Notes under the pieces: model-generated
Seen by the model: the letters and a program-made list of their open reading frames with translations, nothing else
What the model was told of the DNA's origin: nothing
Databases searched by the model: none
Shown: positions 10,540-22,010 of the stretch, piece after piece
How the letters are laid out: each line of letters begins with the position of its first letter
Position numbering within the stretch: position 1 is the first letter of the stretch
Program-made: the position numbers and the translations under genes
Assembly: GCF_041381155.1 (NCBI RefSeq)
Contig: NC_091142.1
Span: 21,104,362-21,168,361 of the forward strand
Direction: 5' to 3'
DNA: 64,000 nt
From: Argopecten irradians
Taxonomy: Eukaryota > Mollusca > Bivalvia > Pectinida > Pectinidae

Positions 10540-13110
10540 GCTTTGGGACGTTCAAGGTTACATACTGGTTTCCTCTATTGCTGCTTTGATTTTGGCTAGT
10601 ACTCCTTTAGTTGTGCGGTTATTCTTAATTCAATTTCCTACCAGAATAACCAAGAGTTATGGTCATTTTGGTCTCATTTCATCTGCAAACACCCCTTAAG
10701 TTGTTGCTACACTAGTACAATATTTGACGTCATCAAATAAAGACTTTATCGCCTTAAAATGTACCTGTTTACACCCAGACATTTTAGCTTTATCCAAAGA
10801 AAATCACGATCCACCGTGTCGAACGTTTTTCAAAGCTATTAAAACAGGCATATGTAGATTTGATTGGAACGTTTCCTATTGTTAATGCTAGAATACAGTA
10901 CATATATATGATCTTGAACATCCTCTATTCCTCCGACTTCTGTCTTCAATTGAATTATTTGATTATAGCCATTTACACAGACGAGTATTCAGAACGTCAC
11001 ATTATATCTTACATGTATATGGAGTTGAAAGTAACTCGTGATCCCACGGTATGAAAAAGGTATTCGGGGGTTTGTTGATTTCGGTTTAATTATAGGTTAA
11101 TCATACCCCTTTTCCAATCATCCGGTACAATTCCATTGATAAAACAGGTACTGCTGATATCGAATAACATTCTCGTGCTCGTGTCGCTTTTAAGAGCTTA
11201 ATGGGAAATATCTTCAACTCCCGCGGCCTTGTTTTGTTTTGCGCGCTAAAGTGCATCATCAACTTCCTTATAGGTTGATAGGCTGATTAAGGCTGCTCGC
11301 GTCGCGTTTTATGGAATAATTGGTCATGTGATGTAGATTCGTCCGTGGAGACACCGTCACTGATGTCATTATACAAATTGCAGTAATCTATTTTCCATCT
11401 TCTTCAAACATTTGGAAATATCATCACATATATTACCACAACATCCATAGGAATTAGAAAGCTTGCTTTCATTTTGTATACCAATCTTGGCAATTTCCCG
11501 CCAAAAATCACCCGGATTATAATTTCAAGTTTCCTTGCCATGATTTTTTTTGTTTTTTTTAAGTTGATAGTTTACGTTTATATTTGCGTAGTAGCTTGTC
11601 GAAAATTTTGCTTTCCCTGCAGTATGTATCATTGAGCGCGCGCTTTTGGTTTCCAATTCAAGGAAATCCTAGCCATACTTTTTTCACAAACACCGTCTAA
11701 CTTTTCTGTAGCTCCTCGTTCCAGAAGCTTTACGAAAAGATTGTTTGATTTTTGTAGTTGATGATGAATTTACTTTCATAGCGGCCCGTTCTTTTTCAAT
11801 GTATAACAAAATCCGTGAAGTTTTTTGTATACCTCGTTAAACATTTCGTTGGACCGAGATTGATTTTTCAATATTAGAGATCGTGTTTTTTACAGCCTGG
11901 ATAGATACTTGCTTCGTCTATTAAGAAGTTAACTATTTTGTATTTATGTTTTACAACGTTTTCGGTATCCAGTACCACAAGTGCTAGAGACCACACACAT
12001 GGGTAATTTGTAAACACATTCCAAAATAGAATGATCCGGAAGACAGTTTGGTGCTCCATGTTACTGCGAAACGACCTCATTCATAGTTACTTTCATAGGG
12101 AAAAAGTGCTTATTAGAAACTTTATGTACTTTGTCGATCTATTGTATAATTCGAGACTTTTAATTACCGAATTTGGCTAAATCATTCTAATGTGTAATAA
12201 TATTGTACTGAAATACTATGATCAATTCATTTTACTCTTTTATATTGTTTATTCGTAATTCTTTGATTAATTGTTTTAATTGTTGTCGACTTAACTATGA
12301 GCAGTAATTATATCTATTTATCGTGTGGTGTTAACCGGAGTAGTATTAAGGAGATCAATCCAACCAGGTGTGACACTTATCCCCAGGACAATTGACAATT
12401 ATTTTTACCTGCAGGACGTACCATTGACACTTGAGTTCAAAATGCCCTTCTGTTAATCTTCCGTATTTTTGTTATTGTTATATAATCATATGTGTTATGT
12501 TTTGTGATGAGTTAGTTAAGGGCAAGAGCTCGGACGGCACAGGTCGATTTTTCGGATACTCCTGGAATCGCCTACCGACTTCTAGGAAGTTATAATTGAT
12601 AAATTTTATATCTGGAAAATTATTCAGCATCTTGGAATTTCACACTTTTTATCGGAATATATCACATCGACGTCATCTCCGTTGTGAAATAAACTACTTT
12701 AAATTCTATACAAACTGCCCTAACTATTCGCACGGTACTAATATATTCTTCTTGAATCTTCCAATTAAAACATAAAAAAAAATTGTAACAATACACAAAT
12801 CTATAAAATAGTTGAAATGTTTTTACAATAGTCTAGGATGTCTAAGGTGGGCATAGTATAAACTCCGTCTATGTAATCTGATTCATCCCCACATCTCGCG
12901 TTAAAAATCACACTCCGATGTAGACAGGTTCGATCCACGTTTGGCATTGTGATGGAGATTTTATCTATTTTTTTCCTATAAAACTATATCCCTCAACGTA
13001 TATCTTGTCATCATTGCGGAGAAAAGTTTCAGAGACGCCTATGATATCACAGTCCTCTTAGTTTAAGAAGTTACACCTCAGAGATTCTTAATATGGTTTC
13101 CCTATAATTT
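10540..13110 (-). mobile_element. LINE remnant with endonuclease and reverse transcriptase sequence (CR1/Jockey-group like)
   Basis: On the minus strand, from 13,110 downward: an apurinic endonuclease start (EDCDIIGVSETFLRNDDKIY), a later endonuclease motif near 12,870 (NARCGDESDYIDGVYTMP), the connector region near 11,800, the first RT blocks near 11,250 (KQNKAAGVEDIS and VPDDWKRG) and KTFDTVDRDFLWIKLKCLGV near 10,800. Several stops and frame changes interrupt it. The middle of the endonuclease and everything after the early palm domain, including the YxDD box, are missing. No poly-A tail or target duplication was identified. It abuts the Ngaro-like 3' repeat. Confidence 0.7.
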
Positions 13111-14139
13111 GTGAGGGTGAAATAAACACAAAACTACTAAAATTAATATCGGTGCTCGGACTGATGATACATTTGAATTCAACAAATGTAAAAACTCGGT
13201 TCTTCATTAAGGAAGTATTCCTCTGAGAAGTCAAATTTTTCTTGTATTAAATTTTTTCTCATATAGATTTTTGGAAATAGGAGTTCATACCATAGAAGAA
13301 AATGGAAGAAAAAAAACATATGTTTTCAGCCATTTTTTGCGAGATTTAACCCTCTACAGAAAAAGTTTAAACTTTTGTCAATATTTTGCATATAAATAGG
13401 GAAAAATGTAGTTATTTCTAAATCAGGCACAAAAATTAGCTTAGTTTTTTGCCCCTTTAAATGTTTGTTATTTTTTTATATTTTAGAGTAAAAAAGTACT
13501 AAAAGTAGCATTAAATGTTAAAATACAAAATGACAAAAGCGTGTCATTTTATACCTAAATGCACAATATATCTTAATAACCACGAAATTGATAAAGAATT
13601 ACAGCAAAAATTAGCTCGATACGCCTTAAAATGGTGTGCTAAAACAAGTTCAGAAAAAACTAGCATAACTTTGGCTCTACTCAAAGCGAAAAAGGCACAT
13701 TTTCAAAATGGCAGCCAAATGGGCCAATTCTTTAAATTGTCATGTAAAAGAAATATACTCAGAATCAAAAATGTTTTATTTTTTGACAAAATTTGCAACT
13801 GACAACTTGCTGCAGATATTGATGATTTTATTTGAAAATATCATAATGTCTTTGATCTATGTCGAAAACGAGGCTTCAACGGGGCTGAAATCTAAAATGA
13901 ATACCTATTTAAGGACAGATTCACAAAACGTTTTATTGTCAATATCACGGGTGGACCATCCGCCGATATTCCAATAACAAACTCGGAGTGAATCCTATTG
14001 TGTATACCTCGGTACTCCCCGCCGGCTATATGTATATGTGTCTGATTGACTTGCTGACTCGTACCTGTCCTGTTTGCGCATTTGCCCGTGTTTGTTGTGA
14101 CGCGAGTGTTTGTCGTACACGCACTGTTCGTGATGTGTA
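13110..14139. other. Unclassified AT-rich sequence between LINE and TRIM
   Basis: No recognisable gene. 13,440-13,960 has long open stretches in two overlapping frames, but the peptides are Lys/Ile/Asn-rich and resemble no family I know. 13,980-14,139 is richer in GC and TGT/CGT motifs and is cut by the TRIM insertion. Confidence 0.4.
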
Positions 14140-14171
14140 TGTAGCGGGATTGGACTGGGTCGATCATCGGT

Positions 14172-14243
14172 GACCAGGTAGCTCAGTCGGTAGAGCACTC
14201 GGCTAGTATTCTGAGGGTCCCGGGTTCGAATCCCGGTCTGGCC
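14172..14243 (+). tRNA. tRNA-like sequence inside the left TRIM LTR
   Basis: 72 nt: acceptor 5' GACCAGG with 3' TCTGGCC (one mismatch at 2:71), A box TAGCTCAGTCGG, D-arm ending GAGCA, anticodon stem CTCGG/CTGAG around an 8-nt loop CTAGTATT, and a T-arm with a perfect B box GGTTCGAATCC. The 8-nt anticodon loop argues against a working tRNA. The intact A and B boxes could still act as an RNA polymerase III promoter. Confidence 0.7.
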
Positions 14244-14393
14244 GCTACATTTTCTCCTCTCCTGTTACAAAATTGGCGCCCAACTAAATAACCCACGGTG
14301 GTGGTGTTTGGAAGGGTCTCGTGTGTTTTCGAGGAAAAGACTTCGAGAAAGGAGGGAGGAGTGTAGCGGGATTGGACTGGGTCGATCGTCGGT

Positions 14394-14467
14394 GACCAGG
14401 TAGCTCAGTCGGTAGAGCACTCGGATATAGTATTCTGAGGGTCCCGAGTTCGAATCCCGGTCTGGCC
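14394..14467 (+). tRNA. tRNA-like sequence inside the right TRIM LTR
   Basis: Second copy of the 14,172 sequence, 74 nt, with two extra bases in the anticodon loop (GATATAGTATT) and one B-box change (AGTTCGAATCC). Not expected to be a functional tRNA. Confidence 0.65.
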
Positions 14468-14878
14468 GCTACATTTTCTCCTCTCCTGTTACATGTATAG
14501 CCATTGGTGCAACAGCCTCAGTATTCTGACCTATCACTACGGCTAGTATTATCACGTGTTCGGTCATTATATCCAATGGAACAACGGCTTTCAGGTGACG
14601 TGCTGTATTCATAAGCTGAATGGTTGTCGTAGTCACTTGACCTTGAACCGCGGTATTTACTATGACCTTGTTTGGAGTTGTTTACGTGACTTATATTTTA
14701 GTGAACGATGATTACCACGGGCTGTAAACGTTGTAGCGTAATTTCTGAACTCACGCTTCTGTCAAATCGATGCCATGTAGAGAACTGGTTTCTCACGACA
14801 CACCGTCCTTTGGCCTGGTAGTAGTGTCCCTTGCCTATTTCGCGAAGTAGAATACATGCATTGGCTTTAGTTATACGC

Positions 14879-15852
14879 TCAGATTTTTTTTCTTTTCAAT
14901 GAATACGTCACTGAATCGCACTGATTAACCAAGCATAACCTTTGCATCGAGGACAGATTGTCTCTCATCTTCACTACTAAGAGTGGACAAGATGATACCC
15001 AGTTTGTTTTGGTAACTAGGTTTCGTTCCACGGAAATAACCTTTACATTTGATTGTTTTAACTCGTCATGCAACAGTGCATCTACATTTGATTTAATCAC
15101 GGACGCGTCACAAGCCTCACTAAGCATTGTCTCTAAATATCTTATGACAAAATTGGGCTTCTCAGTTGGGATTGGAACCAAATAAAACCGAGATTTTAAA
15201 CAGTAGTTTTTATATATTTCGGCTTTGATCCTCCTGGGGCAAGAGGGGCGGGGCCTAATAGGAGTAAATAGGGGTAAATATTTTAGATCGCTGCTAGTCA
15301 TTGAGTTCAAGATTACAACCAAATATGGCATGAAACATCGCCGGAGAAGGGGATCAGATTTTGTATAGATTAGGCTCTGACAACCAACCACCAGCCCTTT
15401 AATCAAACAAGGACAAGGAAGGGCTAGTAATAATAAAATAGAAGTAAATAATTTAATACAATTCTTCTCATAGAGTTCTGCATGGATCGTAACCAAAATT
15501 GGCCAGACACATCCTTGTGGAGCAGAAACAGAGTTTTTAAAAAGTTTGGTCTGACCCTCCCGGGGCAGGTGGGGCGGGGTCAAATATAGGAAATAGAGGT
15601 AAATCTTTTAATTCGCTACTTGTAATATAGTCATACACGGATTGTAACCGTCAAATCTGACCGGAAACATCTTTGGGGGAAGGGGAACAGAATATTTATA
15701 CATCTCGACCCCCTGGAGTAGAAAGAGGAGGCCAAATAGGGGAAAGAGACTTTTTTTTTAAATCCTTCAGAAAAGAAACAATTATCTTATTTTCATAACA
15801 TTACTTGGCATTAAAAAACAGGTGAGGGATACAGGCCCTCTGGGCCTCTTGT
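14879..15852 (-). repeat. Reverse copy of the ~158-bp tandem element
   Basis: Read on the minus strand it begins near 15,852 with GGGCACAAGAGGCCCAGAGG and continues into about four units marked by ATAGGGG/GGGGC blocks at 15,725, 15,570, 15,420 and 15,250, each with the CAGAGCC..ATACAAG..CCAAATTTGG order seen at 54-56 kb. A minus-strand open frame spans 15,583-14,879. Its first half is only translated repeat. Its end, with SNVKVISVERNLVTKTNW, is not explained by the repeat and may be a transposon ORF1 or host fragment. Confidence 0.7.
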
Positions 15853-15999
15853 GCCCATTTGCGTGTACATTTTACTGCGCGCTATTGAATATGTTTACAT
15901 TATATGCAAGAACTGCTGAAGTTTTGCCGCTATTTCGATAATTCAACAAATCATTCGTTGGCATACAAATTGTGATAAGAAATAGTGTGCATGCATTTT

Positions 16000-18245
16000 G
16001 TTAAATACGTATGCATGTAGTAATCATTGTTGAAAGAGTTGAAATATTGTCGATATATCAATATTTCAACAATTGTATTACTGATATACAATATTTAACT
16101 AAACAAAAATTCGAAACTTGATAACGTTTATGTAGTCCTCTACAATGCATATCCTATGTAAATCTAGAAAACGCAAAATGCAGAAGACAAATCGTATTTT
16201 GTTTGCAATTATGATGACGTCCCTACATAAAATAATGATTGACGTAAAACGCATTGTAACCGTTGAAATGCTACATATATCCCCGTTCAAATTTTCCACT
16301 ACTTTACGTACAGCCGTTTAATAAACAATTAATAAAAGATAAAAATAGGAAACATTTATCGCATTTTGTGTGTAGTGAAGTGTGTAGTATTTTGTGTGTA
16401 GTGAAGTGTGTAGTATTTTATGTGTGTGTAGATTACCTACATTTAATTCTTCTAGAATATACAACAACTTATCAAAAATTGCTAACCCAAAATATTGGGT
16501 GGATATTTTGCAGTTTTTTAACAGAACATATTTACTGGGGTTTAGAATACAATGTTAGCATTTTTGCATAACAGTTGAGAAATTCAAAATAATCCATTGG
16601 TGTTATGAATTCGCGGATATAGCGAAAATAAACCGGAACCCTACGAAATACTCTATATACATACGATATGTTTACAACTCGTTTACGACAAAAAATATCT
16701 GTAAGCGTTTCCTTGAATACTTAAAGAAACAATTCTTGAAAGAGCTAAAATATTGTCACTGTATCGATTTTGCAACTATTGTATATACATCATATACCAA
16801 ATATGCCGGGGATACGACGATGTGAGGTTTTTGTTGATTAACCAAGCGACACAAAATAGGAAAAGAAAAGGTACCTCGTTCCGTTTGTAGATTCTGACAA
16901 TGTTCCTGTAGTCTATCTGCAATGCATATCATATCAAATTATCAAAAACTATGTACGATGCCAAAACACACTACAAAGATAAACTGCTATTATAAAACAA
17001 TACGACTGTGGGGAAAAAGTGGAAGACGCTTGTATTTCGTTTGCAATTTCTGATGACATTCCTTCATAAGCTAAGGTGTGATGTTAAAACTCTTGTAAAA
17101 GCTTAAGATATTGTCACTATTCAAGTATTTCCAGAGGTTTACGTACTGGCGTTATAAATACCAGTTCAAAAAAGAAAGAAAAAAGATGAAAGACGTACCT
17201 TGTTCCGTTTCCAGATTTTGGCAATGTTCCCATAGTTCCACTACAATGTATATCATATCAAATTATCATAAACGAAAAACGATGCTAAAGACTATTGAAA
17301 CATATACTGCAATTATTTCGAGACTTTCACAAAACTTTGGACTTGAAAGTATTATTGATGTTGAACATACTATTGGATAAAACATAAAATGTAGAGAACT
17401 TGTCACACTTTATATGGAGATTCTGATAACAAATCTAAACTAAATTATGTTTCATATTCAAAAGTCATTAAATAATGTATGAAGTCAAAACTCTTGTAAC
17501 GGTTAAACTGTTGTTATTATTACAATACTTGCACGAGCTTACAAAGTGACGTGTAAAACACATCTAAGGAAAAGGCAAAAAGGACTAAATATTAAAATAT
17601 ATCGTTTACCATGTTTGATTACATTCATTTAGTTCACCGAAATATAAATCTTGTTATTAATAGTCTAAAGAATCACGCGAAAAGGGCTGTCACTATACCT
17701 CTATTTTGATATTTTAACAAATACCTTGTTTATTTTATCCAAATTTTCATACAACTGTTGGAGTGTAATTTAAGATACGATTAAATTACATGCAAAAATA
17801 TGAAAGGCTTAATACATTTCGTTTGCATATTCTGATGACGTTCTGTCATAAACTATCGTATGGTGTCAGACATATCGCACCAGTTTTGCGTAATGGCGTT
17901 TTAAATACCACAAAATTAAAGACAAGAATGTGATCACATATTGTATTTCTTGTCTAGTGTCTTATTACCTTCAAATAGTTCTTCTAATATATATATATAC
18001 TGTTATAATGACACAAACATATACGTATAATTACATCAGCTTTGTAATTATGCCGCTACTTTGACGAATACATCGTTGATATACAAAATATGGTGAAACA
18101 ATAAGGTGTGTGTGTGCGTTGAATTCATAAAATGACAAAAACGGACAAAATCATTACCTTGTTCCTTTTGTTTCCTCTGACCATCAGATATGTTACGCTC
18201 GGAGAATTGATAGGGTTTTTCTGAAAAACACATTGTTACAAAAGT
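16000..18245 (-). repeat. Diverged tandem exon/intron unit array
   Basis: Blocks of roughly 150-350 bp recur with recognisable landmarks on the plus strand: GTATTTCGTTTGCAATT..TGATGAC, then TGATGTTAAAACTCTTGTAA, then ATATTGTCACTAT, then GGCGTTTTAAAT. Copies were seen starting near 16,030, 16,190, 16,730, 16,975, 17,205, 17,480, 17,820 and 18,030. The array carries the micro-exon copies described separately, so host exon amplification is the likely origin. Confidence 0.55.
16875..18220 (-). CDS. Tandem micro-exon group, candidate micro-exon gene (part 2)
   Basis: Minus-strand exons 18220-18158 (63 bp, KPYQFSERNISDGQRKQKEQ), 17983-17969 (15 bp, ELFE), 17240-17199 (42 bp, ELWEHCQNLETEQ) and 16916-16875 (42 bp, RLQEHCQNLQTER). 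All have AG/GT borders and phase 1-1, so they stay in frame in any combination. The two 42-bp exons are clear duplicates with surrounding intron sequence also repeated. Further copies that have lost splice sites or frame are visible near 17,600, 17,820, 17,045 and 16,190. Charged, Gln/Glu-rich peptides of this kind could form short coiled coils. This is inference. No known protein recognised. Confidence 0.5.
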
Positions 18246-18324
18246 CAAAAAACAAAACTAGAAAAATCACAAACCTTGCGCATTCATTTCGATATTTTTA
18301 CAAATATATGCTATAATATTTAGG

Positions 18325-18445
18325 GGATGTGGATGTGGCGCAGTGGTAGAAGGCGCAGGTATGTTTGGCTAGGCGATTGGGTGCCGTAGATCGTGAGTTC
18401 GATGCCCGGATAGGGCACGAGTCAATAAATTGTCATGCTTTATTA
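18325..18445 (+). mobile_element. tRNA-derived SINE head
   Basis: A box TGGCGCAGTGG (18,336-18,346) and B box GAGTTCGATGCCC (18,395-18,407) in the expected order, within GATGTGGCGCAGTGGTAG. The box spacing is longer than in a true tRNA and no CCA or matching acceptor stem is present. A short T-rich tail follows. Typical of mollusc tRNA-type SINEs. The 3' edge is uncertain. Confidence 0.6.
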
Positions 18446-18449
18446 AATT

Positions 18450-19258
18450 GTGTTTCTGTGATATTTGCTATAATATTCAAAACACTGCAGAGTGTGATTT
18501 ACATTGTATACTTGGCCCCGTTTAAAACAATACTTCTCAATGCGTAACTGTGAGTACATGCTTCATTTTTAGCGTGTGCTTAAAATCTCGTTCTGTATCA
18601 CTTGTATTATTTGGACCTATCAAATTTAAGAACACGTCATCACCATTAACGGGGAATGCTATAAAAATATACTAAAATGTTTTCACAATGGTTTCCAATA
18701 CGCTACGACATTTCACTTGGATATTTCTCAATAGATGATACTTGTCTAGATATATATCGAATGTTTAAAATAGATGATATATCTAAGGTTTTTGCGGTCT
18801 CTGTCGTAAATTGGAATGGATTGTCAAAAACCGGAAGTAAAGTTCGTCGCAATAAATGATAAGAGGCGACCCATCTGGACCGAATTCTTAAAAAAAATCG
18901 CATACGGACATAAACCAGATATTATATCACAAAAACATATGAATTGATGTGAAATTGTTTTTGCGACATGGTTTTCAGAAATAAGTCAAATATCATCTTA
19001 GCATTGGATGAAATGGGGATAGCGTTGTGAGTTACAAACTACAAGCGTACAAAATTGTGAAAATTTGTTCGAGGATCCCATGTCTTTATATGATATTTGA
19101 AAAATATATTATGCAACAGTTTTTTATATTGGTTTATCTTTCGAAATTTAGGACAAAATTAACAGGACTGAGACTACATTTTACCTTAATATTACAGAAA
19201 ACATAATTTTATGATTTTTTCTATATTCGGTGAGCAGATGTGCACGGATGATATTTAG
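18450..19258. other. No gene recognised
   Basis: AT-rich sequence. Nothing resembling an exon, RNA or known repeat was seen. Confidence 0.4.
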
Positions 19259-19400
19259 AGGTTATTATATGACAATTTTGATATCGCACCCTTTATCAGC
19301 CCGATACCGCCATATCATCCCAAGGGCCGCAGGCCCGAGGGCTGATATCAGGTCAAGGGCTGATAAAGGGTGCGATATCAAAATTGACATATCATAACCT
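19259..19400. repeat. 142-bp palindromic fold-back
   Basis: The left arm AGGTTATTATATGACAATTT (continuing to 19,302) pairs with 19,357-19,400, which ends AAATTGACATATCATAACCT. The inner arms CACCCTTTATCAGCCC and GGGCTGATAAAGGGTG are perfect. The centre holds GGGCCGCAGGCCC. Same size and design as the palindrome at 3,115-3,252, but a different sequence. Confidence 0.75.
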
Positions 19401-20292
19401 TTTTATCACACATTTTGGAAAAAAAAAGGTAAAGAAATTTTAACAATTTAAATACATCTATTAAAACGTATTGATCAATGGCCGATATTCCGCTGGTCAT
19501 AATGTAGGCCAATTTAATGTTGAATCAGTGGAAAAACTTCATTACATGTACATGTATATGTTTTTAACAAATACATAATCCCCGGTTAAATGAACGAGTT
19601 GAAAAAACAAATTTTAAGCAAAATTAACAAGATCCTATTGAAGGCTAACTATCACTTAAAAAATGATAATGTTCAACAAATTCTGGCAAAGCGGGTTCAT
19701 TTCAGAATGATCAGTTTTACAACGGACAGGAATTATGAATTCGACGGGAAAATTTAAACTACATGTATTAAACTGTCTAATTTATTCCTGTGTCTCTTCT
19801 TCTTGACAAACGCATGTCGTTGATTTCATTTATACCGAATTCATTCTTTTTTGTGTTATAATTATGTGAATTCCGATGCTTTGTTTTCGGCACTGTGGAC
19901 AAAACTCATTTCAACCTGATCTTAGTTAAGACAATATCTCCAGTAAAATCAATATGAAACAGACTATTTCTGATTTCTGATATCTTTCTCAATACGTTTA
20001 TCCGAGAGCTATTTTGAAACTGAAAATAGTATCCGTTATTCAACTTATCGTAAGTAGGAAACTGAATCGAAGCGGCAACTCTAAAATCCGGAGTGAAAAC
20101 CCCGGATGACGTGATATTAGCCCGGGCCGATAACTGGTATCAGCCCGGGCTGATAACTGATATCAGCCCGGGCTGATATCAAATTATGACGTCATAATGT
20201 GATATCAGCCCGGGCGCTGATATGACGGCACGGACAGCACTAGTATCGCATGGGCAAAACGTTCATTATCAAAGACAAAAGTGTGATAAATC
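19390..20292. repeat. Possible element bounded by inverted TTTATCACAC ends
   Basis: TTTTATCACACATTTTGG at 19,400 and CAAAAGTGTGATAAATCC near 20,277 are inverted copies. The palindromic cluster at 20,112-20,224 lies just inside the right end. No coding sequence. May be a small DNA transposon derivative. Confidence 0.35.
20112..20224. repeat. Cluster of GATATCAGCCCGGGCTGATA palindromes
   Basis: Four to five near copies of the self-complementary word TGATATCAGCCCGGGCTGAT occur within 113 bp, interrupted by AATTATGACGTCATAAT, itself a palindrome with a CRE-like TGACGTCA centre. Confidence 0.8.
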
Positions 20293-20729
20293 CCATATAT
20301 CAAATATTTCAAAAGGTGGTTCAAGAACACATATTTTTCTTTACAGATTTAAAATCTGCATGAAAAATGCTAAAAGTATGGAGCTACCTTAATAGAATTT
20401 TTTTATCTATTTTTATCATTTGTTTATCGAAAAAAAGTATTCAGTTTGAGAATGGTTATTTTGTACTGATGACATAAATCGCTGGCAGTATTTCGCAACG
20501 AAAATAATATATATATCTACTCATTGACAGTCTTGAATAGTCTGGATGATTATTTTATAAATTCTGTGTTCAAATATATCAAGTTTCGTTTTAATAATGA
20601 TTCACACAGTGTTTTTTATGATTTTCATAGCATGTCAATTGTATAGCAAGTTTGAAATATGTGCTTTTCGCTGGTTTTGAATACATTATTAAAAAAATAG
20701 TTTTACATTTTCACATTTTTGTTTTTTTC

Positions 20730-22010
20730 TCAATATATGTCATCTGTTGGCATTGTATATTATATTCAAAAGATACCCGACCCCTTTTATATCGGTTAAG
20801 ATAAAATGAAAAAAAATAAATAAATACGGCCAAATCTGCAAGAAATTCAGTGGCCAACAAGGGGTAATAATAATGAAATACACGAATAATGTGAAAGCAA
20901 TTATGTGCGTAATGTGAGCTACACCATAAAGAACTACACGGTACATTCCTGGAAGTAATGAGATACTGTTTCATTTTCAGCAGAGCAAGTACATGTACAA
21001 GCTGAACTGTTAGTAAGATGATCATGGTAAACAATCCATGTTTAAGTTACTACAGGAGGTTCGAAGTTGACATAAAATAATATTTGCTCTTCTGAAACCT
21101 TCTGATTTGAAAATTGATAATGATTCACTATCAGAGACAAAATCTTTATTTAATTGTTTACATTAGTTAGGAATTAGTAGTGTTAATGTTGCGACACATT
21201 TCAGGAAAATCAAAATTGTTTGTCTAAGTGGGTAAGACTTGTCAATTTTGATTATTAATCATAGGATTAAGATATGTCGTAAGTATTCAGGTGTTTTTTC
21301 ATGCATAATTTTGTAACATCATGATTTGTTTGTCTTTGTGTCTTCTTAACAGTAGTGTTTCCCACCCTGTTGTATAGTTTGTCATTTGATACCCCAGAAC
21401 GAAGACCTGCTATTATCCTAGCTGCCGCTAATTGCACAGATTCAAGACGATCCTTTGCCTGTTATGAACAAATTATCACTAATAATATCTGTATATTGTA
21501 ATATTGGAATATAGAACCTACATATATTTTGACTAATGATTTCCTGTTGACTTTAGATTTGACATGGCGTAGGATATTATGTTTATTGTAAGCTTTATTG
21601 ATTAATATTATGAAACGGTTGTTTCCATGTCGTGTCGTCTTGAATAATAAGTCCTAAGTGTTGATGTGGAGATGTGTCTGTGATTTGGCTACTTTGAAAG
21701 GATAACAAATTGTTTTCAATTTAAATGTTGTAACAAATATCTCAAAAACACTTAGTTTTTTTCCATGATTTTACTGAAACAAGATGTGATGTATATTGGT
21801 CTATAATTTGATATTAGTTGAGCCATTTTCTTTGTAAATAGCATTAACATTTCTTTGGTTCCAGGTTTATAGCTATTATACCGGATTCTAATGTCTTATT
21901 AAAAAATAGCATCAGAGGTAATTTAAGAGAAGAACTTAGCTTCTTCACAGTTTTAGGAATAATGACATCAGAGACTGGGGGTTTATGCTTGTTTATAATT
22001 TTATTTCTTC
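20730..22010 (-). mobile_element. Second LINE remnant (C-terminal part of a reverse transcriptase protein)
   Basis: Minus strand from about 22,010: early RT sequence (LFFNKTLESGIIA, then a YRPI block near 21,790), then, after a deletion of the palm core, the post-RT region ESVQLAAARIIAGLRSGVSN (near 21,420), EKTPEYLRHILNP and the C-terminal cysteine motif CSAENETVSHYFQECT (near 20,960). Stops and frame changes are frequent. The AAARIIAGLR and zinc-knuckle-like order is typical of mollusc LINEs of the CR1/Jockey group. Confidence 0.65.

Larger units (their letters stand above)
14140..14493 (+). mobile_element. TRIM (terminal-repeat retrotransposon in miniature) with tRNA-like sequence in both LTRs
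   Basis: The left LTR is 14,140-14,269 (130 bp) and the right LTR 14,362-14,493 (132 bp). Both start TGTAGCGGGATTGG and end CTCTCCTGTTACA. The internal part is only 92 bp. It opens with a primer binding site TGGCGCCCAAC (14,274-14,284), the type that pairs with the 3' end of tRNA-Lys, and closes with a purine tract GAGAAAGGAGGGAGGAG (14,345-14,361). TGTA flanks both sides (14,136-14,139 and 14,494-14,497), a probable target duplication. There is no coding sequence. The LTRs differ at only a few positions, which suggests a fairly young insertion. It looks structurally whole as a non-autonomous element. Confidence 0.85.

Noticed and set aside
14172-14243. A functional tRNA gene
   Set aside because: It is embedded in an LTR, repeated in the second LTR, has an 8-10-nt anticodon loop and an acceptor mismatch. 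Listed only as tRNA-like.
14140-14493. Tandem SINE pair rather than a TRIM
   Set aside because: TG..CA ends, primer site, purine tract and flanking TGTA fit an LTR structure better. Kept as the alternative to test.
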